Notes: a model not told the origin generated them from the letters alone. 64,000 bases of DNA from Schaalia cardiffensis (GCF_016405145.1 NZ_JAEKIA010000005.1:62001-126000); one strand, 5' to 3'. Numbered from the stretch's first letter, positions 18,046-27,505 are shown. Translations and numbers: made by a program.

Positions 18046-19337
18046 TGTTCTGTCACCTTCTCAACACTTCCGCGGTCAGCGCGTCTGCGTCTGCGTGCCT
18101 TGCGAGGATCACGCATCCCGCTGAAGGCATGCGACTGCCCCCACATTGTCATACCAGTATCCGCCCTCGCGAAAGAAGCGATTACTGCAATACCGATGAC
18201 GGTGAAGAGGAAAGACGAGCCCCCGTGGGACACGAGTGGAAGCGGAACACCAACGACCGGTCCGACTCTCGTGACCGAAAAAACGTTGATGATCGTCTGA
18301 AAGCCGATCCAGGTGGCGACGCCACCCGCGACGATGACGGCATAGGGGTCCTTCGCCGCTTGGCAGACTCTGACCAACCCCCAGACGAGTAAGGCGATTG
18401 TCACGAGGACCGCGATCGAGCCGAGCAGACCGAATTCCTCCCCGATGATCGCAAGAATGAAGTCCGTGTGCGCGGCCTGGAGATAATCCCACTTCTCGCG
18501 CGAAGCTCCAGGTCCGAGGCCTGTGAAGCCCCCTGAGCCGAAAGCCCACAGGGAATGGTCGATCTGCTCTGGTTTTGAAATATTGCGCTCCGTGTTACCC
18601 GGCATGACTTCAAGAATGCGTTGGATTCGCGTCGGGTTCTTGCCGACAAAAATGCCCAGGACGGGCATGGCAGCTAAAATCACAACCCCGAACCAGCGTG
18701 AAGGCAGCCTCGCCACCCACAGGGCCCCAAGTGCAAGGCCAGCGACAACCATGGCTGTGCCCATGTCATGACCGAACATGACGAAGACGAGGGCGAGGCC
18801 GAGCAACCCCCCTGCTTTGACGAGCATCTGGCGCCAATCGTGAAGGCGAGCCCCCGGATGAGTCAAAGACTTCGCCAAAACGAGGAGCAGAGCGAGTTTG
18901 AGCAACTCGGAGGGCTGGATCAAGAACGGCAAGCCCGGGATCCACACCCAGTTGACGTTTCCGCCTTCTTCCCTCCCCAAGGGGGTCAAGACGAGGGACT
19001 GCAAGATCAGTGCGAACACGAAAACCGGGTAGGAGAAGGTCTTGAAGAACTCGATCGGGATCTTGTGCACTCCGTAGGCGATCAGCAAACCCCCCAGAAT
19101 GACCAGGAGAGGCTTCATATAGTCGAGGTAGGGATTCTCACCACCAAAGATCGAACTCACGGTCTGCGCAGAAAACCCCATGAGCATCCCGATAATCGCC
19201 AAGACCAGCGCGGGAATGACGATAAGGTAGTAGGTGACCACCGGATTCAAGCTCCCCGCGCTACGCCCTTCGGAAACGAAACGTGGATTCGAGATTGGCG
19301 ATCTCAGGCGAGCCCAGCCTTCACGCAGAGCTTCCAT
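18042..19337 (-). CDS. ftsW: lipid II polymerase FtsW (SEDS family)
   Basis: A 431-residue polytopic protein with about ten transmembrane helices, the peptidoglycan glycosyltransferase of the septum and partner of FtsI. Visible SEDS features include PSELLKLALLLVLA, HDMGTAMVV, KPEQIDHSLWAFGSGGFTG and the late segment GVPLPLVSHGGSSFL. A basic C-terminal tail (RKARRRRRADRG) follows the last helix. GGGGGAG precedes the ATG at 19337, which lies 17 bases inside the end of murD. Confidence 0.96.
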   Translation of the reverse strand: MEALREGWARLRSPISNPRFVSEGRSAGSLNPVVTYYLIVIPALVLAIIGMLMGFSAQTVSSIFGGENPYLDYMKPLLVILGGLLIAYGVHKIPIEFFKTFSYPVFVFALILQSLVLTPLGREEGGNVNWVWIPGLPFLIQPSELLKLALLLVLAKSLTHPGARLHDWRQMLVKAGGLLGLALVFVMFGHDMGTAMVVAGLALGALWVARLPSRWFGVVILAAMPVLGIFVGKNPTRIQRILEVMPGNTERNISKPEQIDHSLWAFGSGGFTGLGPGASREKWDYLQAAHTDFILAIIGEEFGLLGSIAVLVTIALLVWGLVRVCQAAKDPYAVIVAGGVATWIGFQTIINVFSVTRVGPVVGVPLPLVSHGGSSFLFTVIGIAVIASFARADTGMTMWGQSHAFSGMRDPRKARRRRRADRGSVEKVTEQ

Positions 19338-20766
19338 CGGTACTCCCCCATTGTGCGGCCAAACGCTTCACAGCTTCAACGAAAATCTCTCCGCGCTGAA
19401 CGTAGTTCTCGAACTGATCCCAGGAAGCGCAGGCGGGGGCGAAAACAACCGTGTCCCCGGGTAAGGATAATGCGACCGCTTCGTTGACAACGGAGAACAT
19501 CCAATCCTCGTGTCCGTCAACCTCCACGAGAGGAACTGCGGGCGCACCTTGAGTAAAAGCCCGCAGGAGGGGTTCACGCTCCTCACCGATGACGATCGCA
19601 CCGCGAAGCAGAGGAGCAACCTCGGCGACCAGCCCAGTCAGGTCCTGCCCTTTCGTGTCTCCACCGACGATCCACACGGCGCGACCTGCCGGAATCCCAG
19701 CGAGGCAGGCGCGTGCAGCGTGCGCATTCGTCGCTTTCGAGTCGTCAATCCACGTCAGCTCCGCTGCCTGCGCGACAATAGCGCGACGGTGAGCGAGGGG
19801 ACGATACTCACGAAGACCAGCAGATACGGCCTCAGGGCTAACGCCGTGAGCGCGGGCAAGGGCCGCGGCGGCGAGGGCATCGTTGATGACGGCAGCACCC
19901 GGATGCGGCCCGTAGGCGCCCTCCAAGTCCGCAAGGTCCGCCAAATGAATGGCGTGGGTCTTTCGCTCCTCAAGGAAGGCACGATCAACGATGCTTCCTT
20001 CAACAATTCCCACCTGAGACAAGTACGGGGTACCAAGAGTCACGCCGATCGCCCGTGCGCCCTCGACAACATCAGCGTTCTCCACCATCGCTTCGACCAC
20101 CCGGTCTGAAGCGGGATACACGCAGGCGATCCTCGTGCGCTCATACACCCGTGCTTTGTCGGCGGCGTAGGCCTCCACAGAGCCATGCCAATCCACGTGA
20201 TCGGCGTCGACGTTCAAGCACACAGAAGCCTCAGGGGACACGCTCAGCGTCGTGTGGAGCTGGAAAGAGGATATTTCGACGGCGAAGACCTCAGCATCCG
20301 AGTCGATTGCCTCCGTGATGGGGGTACCGACATTGCCGACCTCCATGGCATTCTCACCGTTGGCCCGCAGGATCGAGCCGAGCATGCCAAGGGTCGTGGT
20401 CTTCCCATTCGTGCCTGTCACGACAAGCCAGGGACGGCCCGCATGAGTCCCCTCTTCTTGGAGGCGCCACGCAAGCTCGACTTCTCCCCACACGGGGATC
20501 CCCACCGCTTTCGCGGCTGCAAAGATCGGGGCGTGGGCTGGGATGCCCGGGGAGACGACGATGACCTCCGGTCCGGCAAGGATCGCCTCTTGAGCAAGCT
20601 CCTTCGCGTCCTCGACGACGGTGACTTCAATGGACTCGAGGCCCTCGAAACTGTGCTTCGGGGGATTCTGGTCGAACACGAGCACCTCACGCCCCCGGGC
20701 GAGAAGAGCGCGAGCCGCACCCCGACCGGAGGTGCCCCAGCCGATGACGACAACGCGCCCGCTCAT
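19321..20766 (-). CDS. murD: UDP-N-acetylmuramoyl-L-alanine--D-glutamate ligase
   Basis: A 481-residue Mur ligase that adds D-glutamate to UDP-MurNAc-L-Ala. GRVVVIGWGTSGRGAARAL binds the nucleotide sugar, VVTGTNGKTTTLGML is the ATP loop, and SSFQLHTT, NVDADHVDWHGS and WIDDSKATNAHA are family landmarks. The ATG at 20766 overlaps the mraY stop by four bases (ATGA), which is preferred over a GTG five codons upstream. Confidence 0.97.
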   Translation of the reverse strand: MSGRVVVIGWGTSGRGAARALLARGREVLVFDQNPPKHSFEGLESIEVTVVEDAKELAQEAILAGPEVIVVSPGIPAHAPIFAAAKAVGIPVWGEVELAWRLQEEGTHAGRPWLVVTGTNGKTTTLGMLGSILRANGENAMEVGNVGTPITEAIDSDAEVFAVEISSFQLHTTLSVSPEASVCLNVDADHVDWHGSVEAYAADKARVYERTRIACVYPASDRVVEAMVENADVVEGARAIGVTLGTPYLSQVGIVEGSIVDRAFLEERKTHAIHLADLADLEGAYGPHPGAAVINDALAAAALARAHGVSPEAVSAGLREYRPLAHRRAIVAQAAELTWIDDSKATNAHAARACLAGIPAGRAVWIVGGDTKGQDLTGLVAEVAPLLRGAIVIGEEREPLLRAFTQGAPAVPLVEVDGHEDWMFSVVNEAVALSLPGDTVVFAPACASWDQFENYVQRGEIFVEAVKRLAAQWGSTDGSSA

Positions 20767-21854
20767 AGCTTCGACACCCATTCGGCGTAGAAGACACCTG
20801 CGCCCGTGATCGCGAAGAGTGCGGCGATCAGCCAGAAACGGATAACGATCGTGACCTCTTGCCAGCCTTTGAGTTCGAAATGGTGGTGCAGCGGAGCCAT
20901 GCGGAAAACCCTCTTCCGGGTCTTCTTGAAGACGAGAATCTGGATGACGTCGGACATGGTGATGACGACGAAAAGACCACCGATGATGATCGCGAGGAAC
21001 TCAGTGTTCGTCAGGATCGACAAGCCCGCGACCGCGCCGCCGAGAGCGAGGGAACCTGTGTCACCCATGAAAATGCGTGCCGGCGAGGCATTCCACCACA
21101 AGAAACCCGCCAAAGAACCGATCAGTGCGGCCGAGAAGACCGCCAGATCCATGGGATCACGCGTCATATAACAGGCCGCCTCCGCAAGATTCGCGTGGTC
21201 GGAGTAGCACGACTGGATGCGCTGAAAGTAGGTGATGAAGGTGTAGGCGCCAAAGACGAAGATCGACGCGCCCGTCGCCAGCCCATCAAGACCATCGGTC
21301 AGATTCACAGCGTTCGACCAGGCCGCGACAATGAAATTCGTCCACACGAAATAGAGGATGACGCCGATCGTCAACCCTGCGAAGGCGAGAGTCACAGCTG
21401 TGGGACGAGCAAGGGAAATCGCCAGAGAACCAGGAGTGATGCCATGCACATTCGGACGGAGCAAAGACATTCCGGCAAAAACGGCGGCGACCAGGATTTG
21501 GCCGACGATCTTCGCTCCCGCGTGAAGTCCCAGGGAACGCTGACGAAAGATCTTGATGCCATCGTCAAGTAGGCCGATCAGCCCCAGACCCACGAACAAC
21601 ACCAGCAGCGACCAGCCCGACCAGGAAGGACCCACCCCGGCGATGAAAGAACCGATCAGCCAAGCAAGAACAGTTGCGAGCATGATGACGAGGCCGCCCA
21701 TCGTCGGCGTCCCTCGCTTCGTGAGGTGTTGAGTCGGTCCATCCTGGCGGATGAACTGCCCATACTGGTGGCGCGTGAGAAATCCGATGAGAAGCGGTGT
21801 GCCCAGAATCGAGACCGCGATAGCGATGACGAATGCGGCAATAAGTCCGATCAA
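20763..21854 (-). CDS. mraY: phospho-N-acetylmuramoyl-pentapeptide transferase
   Basis: A membrane enzyme of about 363 residues that transfers phospho-MurNAc-pentapeptide to undecaprenyl phosphate, making lipid I. Conserved pieces are GPTQHLTKRGTPTMGG, LGLIGLLDDGIKI (with the DD pair), NAVNLTDGLDGLATG, FMGDTGSLALGG and MAPLHHHFELKGW. The most likely start is a TTG at 21854: it overlaps the murF stop as TTGA and follows GAAGGGAG at good spacing. The ATG at 21896 lies well inside murF and would add 14 hydrophilic residues ahead of the first helix. Confidence 0.95.
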   Translation of the reverse strand: MIGLIAAFVIAIAVSILGTPLLIGFLTRHQYGQFIRQDGPTQHLTKRGTPTMGGLVIMLATVLAWLIGSFIAGVGPSWSGWSLLVLFVGLGLIGLLDDGIKIFRQRSLGLHAGAKIVGQILVAAVFAGMSLLRPNVHGITPGSLAISLARPTAVTLAFAGLTIGVILYFVWTNFIVAAWSNAVNLTDGLDGLATGASIFVFGAYTFITYFQRIQSCYSDHANLAEAACYMTRDPMDLAVFSAALIGSLAGFLWWNASPARIFMGDTGSLALGGAVAGLSILTNTEFLAIIIGGLFVVITMSDVIQILVFKKTRKRVFRMAPLHHHFELKGWQEVTIVIRFWLIAALFAITGAGVFYAEWVSKL

Positions 21855-23254
21855 CGCTGGACTCCCTTCTCGCGGAGAAGATCCGCTACCTTCCACGACT
21901 GTGAACCGTAGGACCCCTTCACGAGGACAACACAGCCAGGCTCCAGTTTCGCACAGAGCAAGGCTGCGGCCTCCTCAACACTTCCAGCGAGCACGCCCTC
22001 GACCTTTTCACCCGCCCCCTCGAGGTAGAAGTGCGAATCTCCTCCAAGGACGACAAGCGTCGTGACTCCCCCATCTCGCGCCATATCTCCGACCGCCCGG
22101 TGAAGCTCAGCGGATTCCTCGCCGAGTTCGAGCATCTCGGACAACACAGCGAAACGAGGGCGATTCTGGCCGATAGCGGCAAGGGCTGCGAATCCCGCTC
22201 GCATCGAATCGAGGTTCGCGTTATACGCGTCGTCAATCAGGGTGAAAGGAACGCCCTCGATTTCAAGGTCCACCACATCCATACGATGCGGGGACAAAGC
22301 AGTTGCGCCGTTCACCGCGGCGAGGACCTTGTCGAATCCGATCCCGAGAACGAGGGCGCCGGAAATAGCGGCAAGCGCGTTATTCACATGGTGGACGCCC
22401 GCGACTCCAAGAGCAACCTCACCCCTGCCCTCCGGGGTGAGGAGTGTGAAGCGCGCGCGATCGAAGGCATCCCTCGTGACATTGAGGGCACGAACCTGCG
22501 CTTCAGGCTTGCCTGAGGCTGAAAAGGTCCAGACCGGGCCGCTCGCAAGAGGAGCCATCGCCATCACACGCTCATCATCAGCGTTGAGAATCACCGGAGC
22601 GCCAGGCACAGAGCCGACGATGAGCTCAGCCTTCGCCTTCGCGATTCCCTCAACCGAGCCGAAACCGCCGAGGTGGGCGTGGCCGACCATCAATTCGACC
22701 GCCACGTCCGGAGCGACAATCTCCGTGAGGTAGGCAATATGGCCTGGCCCGGAGGCGCCCATCTCCAAAACCATGTGTCGGGTCGTGTGATCAGCGCTCA
22801 AAACCGTGAGCGGCAGCCCGACCTCGTTATTGAAGGAGAGTTTGGGGGCGATGGTCGGAGCATCGGCGGACAAGATCTGGAAGAGGAGGTCCTTCGTCGT
22901 GGTTTTACCCGCCGAACCGGTCACGGCGATCACATCGAGGCTCTGATTCGCTCGAAGGTCATGAAGGTGGGCGCTCGCAAAATCGCCGAGAGCTTTCGTC
23001 GACTCGGGAACAAGAATCTGGGCGATCCGTGGGTCGAGGTCGAGGATGCGCTCAACGATCACTCCAACAGCACCACGCTCAACCGCTGCCTGAGCATAAT
23101 CGTGTCCATCGCTCATCTCGCCACGGCGCGCAACATAACAGGAGCCTTCCTGAGCTTCGCGCGAATCCGTGACGACAGGGCCGGTCACCATCCGGTCGGG
23201 ACCGTGCAGTGTTCCAGTGACAGCCTGAGCGATCCAACCCGCCGAGCGTTCCAT
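21851..23254 (-). CDS. murF: UDP-MurNAc-tripeptide--D-Ala-D-Ala ligase
   Basis: A 467-residue Mur ligase that attaches D-Ala-D-Ala to UDP-MurNAc-tripeptide. Visible are VTDSREAQEGSCYVA at the N-terminus, AVTGSAGKTTTKDLL as ATP loop, EMGASGPGHIAYL, LNADDERVMAM and DDAYNANLDSMRAG. The ATG at 23254 follows GAGGAAAGGAAG and is preferred over the GTG at 23293, which overlaps ftsI. It follows ftsI directly; murE, which normally stands between them and adds the third residue, is absent here. Confidence 0.96.
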   Translation of the reverse strand: MERSAGWIAQAVTGTLHGPDRMVTGPVVTDSREAQEGSCYVARRGEMSDGHDYAQAAVERGAVGVIVERILDLDPRIAQILVPESTKALGDFASAHLHDLRANQSLDVIAVTGSAGKTTTKDLLFQILSADAPTIAPKLSFNNEVGLPLTVLSADHTTRHMVLEMGASGPGHIAYLTEIVAPDVAVELMVGHAHLGGFGSVEGIAKAKAELIVGSVPGAPVILNADDERVMAMAPLASGPVWTFSASGKPEAQVRALNVTRDAFDRARFTLLTPEGRGEVALGVAGVHHVNNALAAISGALVLGIGFDKVLAAVNGATALSPHRMDVVDLEIEGVPFTLIDDAYNANLDSMRAGFAALAAIGQNRPRFAVLSEMLELGEESAELHRAVGDMARDGGVTTLVVLGGDSHFYLEGAGEKVEGVLAGSVEEAAALLCAKLEPGCVVLVKGSYGSQSWKVADLLREKGVQR

Positions 23255-23289
23255 CTTCTTCCTTTCCTCGGCCCGCGTGAGCGCGGACG

Positions 23290-25053
23290 TCACTGCGTCG
23301 GAGTCGTCGGATACAGATCCGGCGAGCTTGACGATGCGGGAATCCCGAGGTTCCTCACAGCCACTTTGGCGACATCTCCGAAAAGCGGCGCGGAGGAATC
23401 TGAGGAGATATACCCGACCTTCGGATTGTAAAGGACGACAGAAATCGCCAGGCGCGGAGCATCGACGGGAAGGAGGCCGGCCGTCGTTGAAACGACGCCA
23501 TGACCGCCGTCTTCGAGGATGATATCCGCGGTGCCGGTCTTCACTCCAAGACGGTAGCCGTTAACTTTGGCTGCCCCTGCCGTACCGAGTTTGTCTTCGA
23601 CGACCGATTCCATCATCGTCATGAGAGTTTGCGCTGTCTGGGCGTTCATTGCCTGGGTCGGGGTCGGAGCCTCGGGGATGACAGCAGTCCCATCGGCGTT
23701 CGTCACCGATTTGACGATCCGAGGAGCGATGCGGACCCCTCCATTTGCGATGGTTGCGAGGAAGGATGCTTCTTGCAGGGGGGAGATCGAATAAGACTGC
23801 CCGAACATAGACACATAACGGTCGCGTCCAAGCCATTCGGTGTCCGGGCGCACACTGCCCCCGGTTTCGCCCGGAAGTTCAATCCCGGTGGGTTCACCGA
23901 ATCCGAGGCCTCGCATCATCGTGTAACGCTGCTCGTCACTCACCGTCTGGCCCACGAGGACAGTCCCCGTGTTCGAAGACTCAGCGAGGATTCCCGTAGC
24001 GGTCAAGACCTCGCCGGAGTGCTCATGAAAATCCGTGATCGGACCGCCCGCATCAGCCAGGTCCAATTGATAAGGAACGTTGAAAACGGTGGTCGGCGTG
24101 ATTGATCCTGCTTCGAGGGCTGTGGCGAAGGTGACGAGCTTACCGACAGAACCGGGTTCGACCGCGTACTGGACGGCGGAAACGGCCTGCAGATTCGCAT
24201 TATCGGGCACCGTCGAGTTCGAATCCGCAAGGACCAAGATCTGCCCGGTCGAAACATCTTCAACAACGATCGAGCCCCAATCGGCCTGGTGCCTACTCAC
24301 CCTTTCGTCGAGGAGTTCTTGGACCTGGTGCTGTAGATCGGCGTGGATCGTCAAAGCGACTGACGCGCCGTCAACAGGATTCTTCACGGTCTGCTTGCCA
24401 CCCGGAATCACCGCTCCATTGGGTGCGATTTCGAAGGCCTCCGTACCGGGAATCCCTTTGAGTGAGTCCGTGTATTGCGCTTCAATTCCGGAAGATCCCT
24501 TCCCATTGGCATCGACAGTTCCGATCACGGGAGCTGCGAGCGCACCATTCGGATAGGTGCGCTCGTACACGGCTTCCCATTCGATGCCATAAATGTTCAG
24601 GGCCCGGATCTTACGGTAGGTGACCGCATCAACATTCCTCTTGACGTACTCGTACCTCGAGGAACCCATGAAAAGGCCGCCCAGTTCTGCTGTGCTCATG
24701 CCCAGCAGCTCGGAAAGTTGGCGAGCGGCCTCAGTGGGCCCGTAACCGACGACAACATTCTTCGTCTGTCCCTCTACCTCTTGTTTCTCATAGTGCACGT
24801 ACTTGCGGATGTTCTCCTGGTTCACTGCGATGTCATAGGTGAGGATCGAGTCAGCGAGAACCATCCCGGTCGCATCGGTAATCTGACCGCGCTTCGCCGC
24901 GATGTCCGACTTCGATGTGCGCACCGCTTCGCCCTCGGCCGCGAGTTCCGGGGCTTGGACGATTTGCAGGTTGACGAGGCGCACGATGCACACGCAAAGC
25001 AAGAGCACGACCATCAGGAGAATGTGGCGAGCTCGTCGAGCAGATTGATTCAT
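23290..25053 (-). CDS. ftsI: septal peptidoglycan transpeptidase FtsI (PBP3-like)
   Basis: A 587-residue class B penicillin-binding protein. A single N-terminal transmembrane helix (HILLMVVLLLCVCIVRLVNL) is followed by the dimerisation domain with AAKRGQITDATG, then the transpeptidase domain. The three active-site motifs are visible: S-x-x-K as SVGK (in EPGSVGKLVTFATA), SSN (in ESSNTGT) and KTG (in VKTGTAD). It would cross-link septal wall together with FtsW. The start is behind AAGGCG, nine bases after the ftsL-like stop. Confidence 0.96.
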   Translation of the reverse strand: MNQSARRARHILLMVVLLLCVCIVRLVNLQIVQAPELAAEGEAVRTSKSDIAAKRGQITDATGMVLADSILTYDIAVNQENIRKYVHYEKQEVEGQTKNVVVGYGPTEAARQLSELLGMSTAELGGLFMGSSRYEYVKRNVDAVTYRKIRALNIYGIEWEAVYERTYPNGALAAPVIGTVDANGKGSSGIEAQYTDSLKGIPGTEAFEIAPNGAVIPGGKQTVKNPVDGASVALTIHADLQHQVQELLDERVSRHQADWGSIVVEDVSTGQILVLADSNSTVPDNANLQAVSAVQYAVEPGSVGKLVTFATALEAGSITPTTVFNVPYQLDLADAGGPITDFHEHSGEVLTATGILAESSNTGTVLVGQTVSDEQRYTMMRGLGFGEPTGIELPGETGGSVRPDTEWLGRDRYVSMFGQSYSISPLQEASFLATIANGGVRIAPRIVKSVTNADGTAVIPEAPTPTQAMNAQTAQTLMTMMESVVEDKLGTAGAAKVNGYRLGVKTGTADIILEDGGHGVVSTTAGLLPVDAPRLAISVVLYNPKVGYISSDSSAPLFGDVAKVAVRNLGIPASSSSPDLYPTTPTQ

Positions 25054-25062
25054 GGTTTCGCC

Positions 25063-25458
25063 TTAGCGCGCGGCGGGCGTTCCACCTTCAACGACGCCCG
25101 TATTCAAAGTGATGAAGCCTGTGTTTCCCGCGGGAACCATTCCCTGCGCGCGAGCCTGAGTCTCGAGCGAGGAGGGCGAGGAAACCTCCTCGATTCTCAC
25201 TTGCATTGACCATGCTTCAGCATCGAGCTCGTTGAGGATGATCTGCTGGGAACGGATTTCGTAGGCCGTTTGCGCCATGCGAGTGTGCAGGAAGATCGAA
25301 GTGGCTGCCGAAACGATGAGTACGGTGAGCAAGACCGCGAAGAAGACGAGGGCGGAGCGCCCGCTGCGTTGCCCTTCAATAACCCGGATCTGTTGGACGG
25401 AGGCGTGCAGGCGCTCCGGACGGGAGGCGGGCCCGGTTTGGGCTGCTGCTGCTCTCAT
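25063..25458 (-). CDS. FtsL-like septum formation protein
   Basis: A 131-residue bitopic membrane protein with one helix (ALVFFAVLLTVLIVSAATSIF, about residues 37-57) and an extracytoplasmic coiled-coil-like segment (AQTAYEIRSQQIILNELDAEAWSMQVRIEEV). Size, topology and position between rsmH and ftsI are those of FtsL, whose sequence is poorly conserved, so the name rests mainly on context. FtsL with FtsB and FtsQ activates FtsWI. The ATG at 25458 overlaps the rsmH stop by four bases. Confidence 0.82.
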   Translation of the reverse strand: MRAAAAQTGPASRPERLHASVQQIRVIEGQRSGRSALVFFAVLLTVLIVSAATSIFLHTRMAQTAYEIRSQQIILNELDAEAWSMQVRIEEVSSPSSLETQARAQGMVPAGNTGFITLNTGVVEGGTPAAR

Positions 25459-26432
25459 GAGAGCTCCTTCCATTCGCGAACGAGTCGGACGCCGCGCAGT
25501 CGTACAGAAGCGGATCGAGGATTGTGGGTGATTTCAGCGTCATCGGCCATGCGGGCTCCTCTGGTGAGCAGCTCAAGGCTCGGTGCCATGTGCTCGGGAA
25601 TCACCGGGAGCCCAGGAGGCAGATCGATCGAGGAGCCCGCTCGGAAGATCTCCTTGACGATCCGGTCCTCCAAAGATTGGTAGGACTCGACCACGAGGAC
25701 GCCGCCAGTGTTCAGAGAGCGCAGTGCCGCTGGAATCGCATCTTCGAGGATCCTCAGCTCGTCATTAACGGCGATCCGCAAGGCCTGGAAGGTCCTCTTC
25801 GAAGGGTTGCCACCGCTTCGACGTGCGGGGGCTGGAATGGCTGCGCGAACAATATCAGCGAGTTGACCGGTGCGGCTCAGCGGCTCCGTATCTCGGCGTT
25901 CAACGATGCGCCGGGCAATCCGGGATGCGAATCGTTCCTCCCCGTAGACGCGCAGGATCCGAGCGATTTCTTCCTCGGGTGCGCTCGCAAGGAGTTGGGC
26001 TGCACTGATCCCACTCGTGGGGTCCATTCGCATGTCCAATGGAGCGTCCGCGGAGTAAGAGAAGCCGCGTTCGACCTCGTCGAGCTGGAAGCTGGAGACC
26101 CCCAGATCCATGAGGATCGCGTCCGCTTTTCCACTTGGCGAGTGTTGGGCCACGACCTCGTCAATGTGGTCGTAGGTGGTCTGCACGGCGGTGAAGCGAT
26201 CAGCGAAGGGGGCGAGGCGCTGGGAGGCGAGGGCGATGGCCTGGGGGTCGCGGTCGATGCCGATAAGGCGGATGTCGTGGAATCGTTTGAGGGCCGCTTC
26301 GGAGTGCCCGCCCATGCCGAGGGTGCAATCAACGAGGACTCCCCCTTCATCGGGCAGACCGAGTGCGAGCATGTCGAGGCATTCGTCAAGAAGGACGGGC
26401 GTATGACGCGCCGAAGTGTCGGGGGTGCCCAC
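25455..26432 (-). CDS. rsmH: 16S rRNA m4C1402 methyltransferase RsmH
   Basis: An S-adenosylmethionine-dependent enzyme that N4-methylates C1402 in the ribosomal decoding centre; formerly mraW. Conserved elements are HTPVLLDECLDML, DCTLGMGGHSEAAL (SAM-binding), ADAILMDLGVSSFQLD, RGFSYSADAPLDMRMD and KRTFQALRIAVNDEL. The start is best placed at a GTG at 26432, six bases after AGGAAGGAG, giving 325 residues and a protein opening close to HTPVLLDE as in homologues. In-frame starts at 26492 and 26531 lack a ribosome-binding site. Confidence 0.95.
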   Translation of the reverse strand: MGTPDTSARHTPVLLDECLDMLALGLPDEGGVLVDCTLGMGGHSEAALKRFHDIRLIGIDRDPQAIALASQRLAPFADRFTAVQTTYDHIDEVVAQHSPSGKADAILMDLGVSSFQLDEVERGFSYSADAPLDMRMDPTSGISAAQLLASAPEEEIARILRVYGEERFASRIARRIVERRDTEPLSRTGQLADIVRAAIPAPARRSGGNPSKRTFQALRIAVNDELRILEDAIPAALRSLNTGGVLVVESYQSLEDRIVKEIFRAGSSIDLPPGLPVIPEHMAPSLELLTRGARMADDAEITHNPRSASVRLRGVRLVREWKELS

Positions 26433-26537
26433 ATCCGCTCCTTCCTGTCGAGGGCGACTCGTGGAGCCGGGTCCCCCACCGGGCTCCGCCATCGGGGAAG
26501 TGATGTCGGAACACGGATGGAGACCGAGCACAACGAG

Positions 26538-26969
26538 TCAGAACATGCCGGGGATGATCTCCTCAGCGGTTTGCGAGAACACCTCTTCCTGGACGGCGAG
26601 GTACTCGCGCCAGGCTTTGGCATTCCAGATCTCTGCACGCGAACCGGCACCGATGACGGTGAGTTCACGGTCGAGACCGGCGTAGGTCCGAAGATCGGCT
26701 GGGACGCTGATGCGCCCCTGCTTATCCGGAACCTCCTTGTAGGCGCCCGAGAGCATGACTCGGATCCAGTCGCGCGCCTGTTTCGACGACAGTGGCGCGT
26801 TCATGAGGTCCTTCGTCATTTCCTCGAACTGTGAGGCAGGGAATGCGTAGACGCAGTGCTCCTGACCTCGGGTGAGGACGATGCCGCCCTCCATGTCCTC
26901 GCGGAACTTGGCGGGGAGGAACATGCGTCCTTTGTCGTCGAGCTTGGGCTCGTATGTGCCAAGGAACAT
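26538..26969 (-). CDS. mraZ: transcriptional regulator MraZ
   Basis: A 143-residue AbrB-like protein with two MraZ domains, which forms rings and represses its own division/wall operon. Opens [24 protein letters not shown] and has the second repeat as [27 protein letters not shown], both with the DxKGR-type core. It is the first gene of the long minus-strand block. A triple 10-bp-spaced MraZ-type operator lies 22 bases upstream of the ATG, consistent with autoregulation. Confidence 0.97.
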   Translation of the reverse strand: MFLGTYEPKLDDKGRMFLPAKFREDMEGGIVLTRGQEHCVYAFPASQFEEMTKDLMNAPLSSKQARDWIRVMLSGAYKEVPDKQGRISVPADLRTYAGLDRELTVIGAGSRAEIWNAKAWREYLAVQEEVFSQTAEEIIPGMF

Positions 26970-26990
26970 GTTTCACCGCCTTCCCCCGCG

Positions 26991-27020
26991 GAACACTTTT
27001 CCCCACTTTACCCCACAAAC
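26991..27020 (-). promoter_or_regulatory. three-unit MraZ operator
   Basis: Read on the minus strand toward mraZ: GTTTGTGGGG, TAAAGTGGGG, AAAAGTGTTC. Three GTGGGG-like boxes sit at exact 10-bp spacing, 22 bases before the mraZ start codon. Known MraZ operators are tandem GTGGG-type boxes in helical phase just upstream of mraZ, so this is the expected autoregulatory site. The third box is weakest. Confidence 0.85.
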
Positions 27021-27225
27021 TGACTTTCAGGGCACCGTTTTTCGGAAGATCCTCCACACAACAGAGCAACAATCCGCAGAACCATGCGGAAAACTTGCGG
27101 TGGTGAGAAGTGGGGAAGATTTTCTCGAGCTTGTCTGGAGTGCGAGAGAAGAGGGGGTTATCAGACGCCCGAATCAGTGTTTTGCCTGCTCTGGGGCTCC
27201 TCAAGGAGGAATGTGGAGCGCCCCG

Positions 27226-27505
27226 GGGTGCAAAGTGGGGACGAACAGGGAGCAGGGCCGGGGTGGAAAGTGGGGAGGAGACAGCTCCGAACTCACCGGC
27301 ACCCAGACCTCGATCATCAGGGAGCAGCTCGGGGTGGGCAGTGGGGAGGAACAGGGGGCGGGTCGGGGTGGAAAGTGGGGACGAGGGAACAGCATGGGGA
27401 GGATGGTGGCAAACAGCCTTCACTCCCCCGCTGGCTCAGCACTCACTCCCCAGGGTGGAAAGTGGGGACGATCAGGGAACGCCCCGGGGTGGAAAGTGGG
27501 GGCGC
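27226..27505 (+). repeat. dispersed repeats carrying the AAAGTGGGG core upstream of mraZ
   Basis: Part of an 852-base gene-free spacer (26970-27821). A unit close to GGGGTGGAAAGTGGGGACGA occurs six times on the plus strand, with cores near 27232, 27267, 27336, 27372, 27459 and 27493; neighbours are often 34-36 bases apart. One further weaker copy (AGAAGTGGGGAAG) is near 27103. The core AAAGTGGGG equals the central box of the mraZ operator, read on the opposite strand. The rest of the spacer holds short diverged repeats of CCCGGGCACAGC (27528-27580) and nothing coding. Confidence 0.7.
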
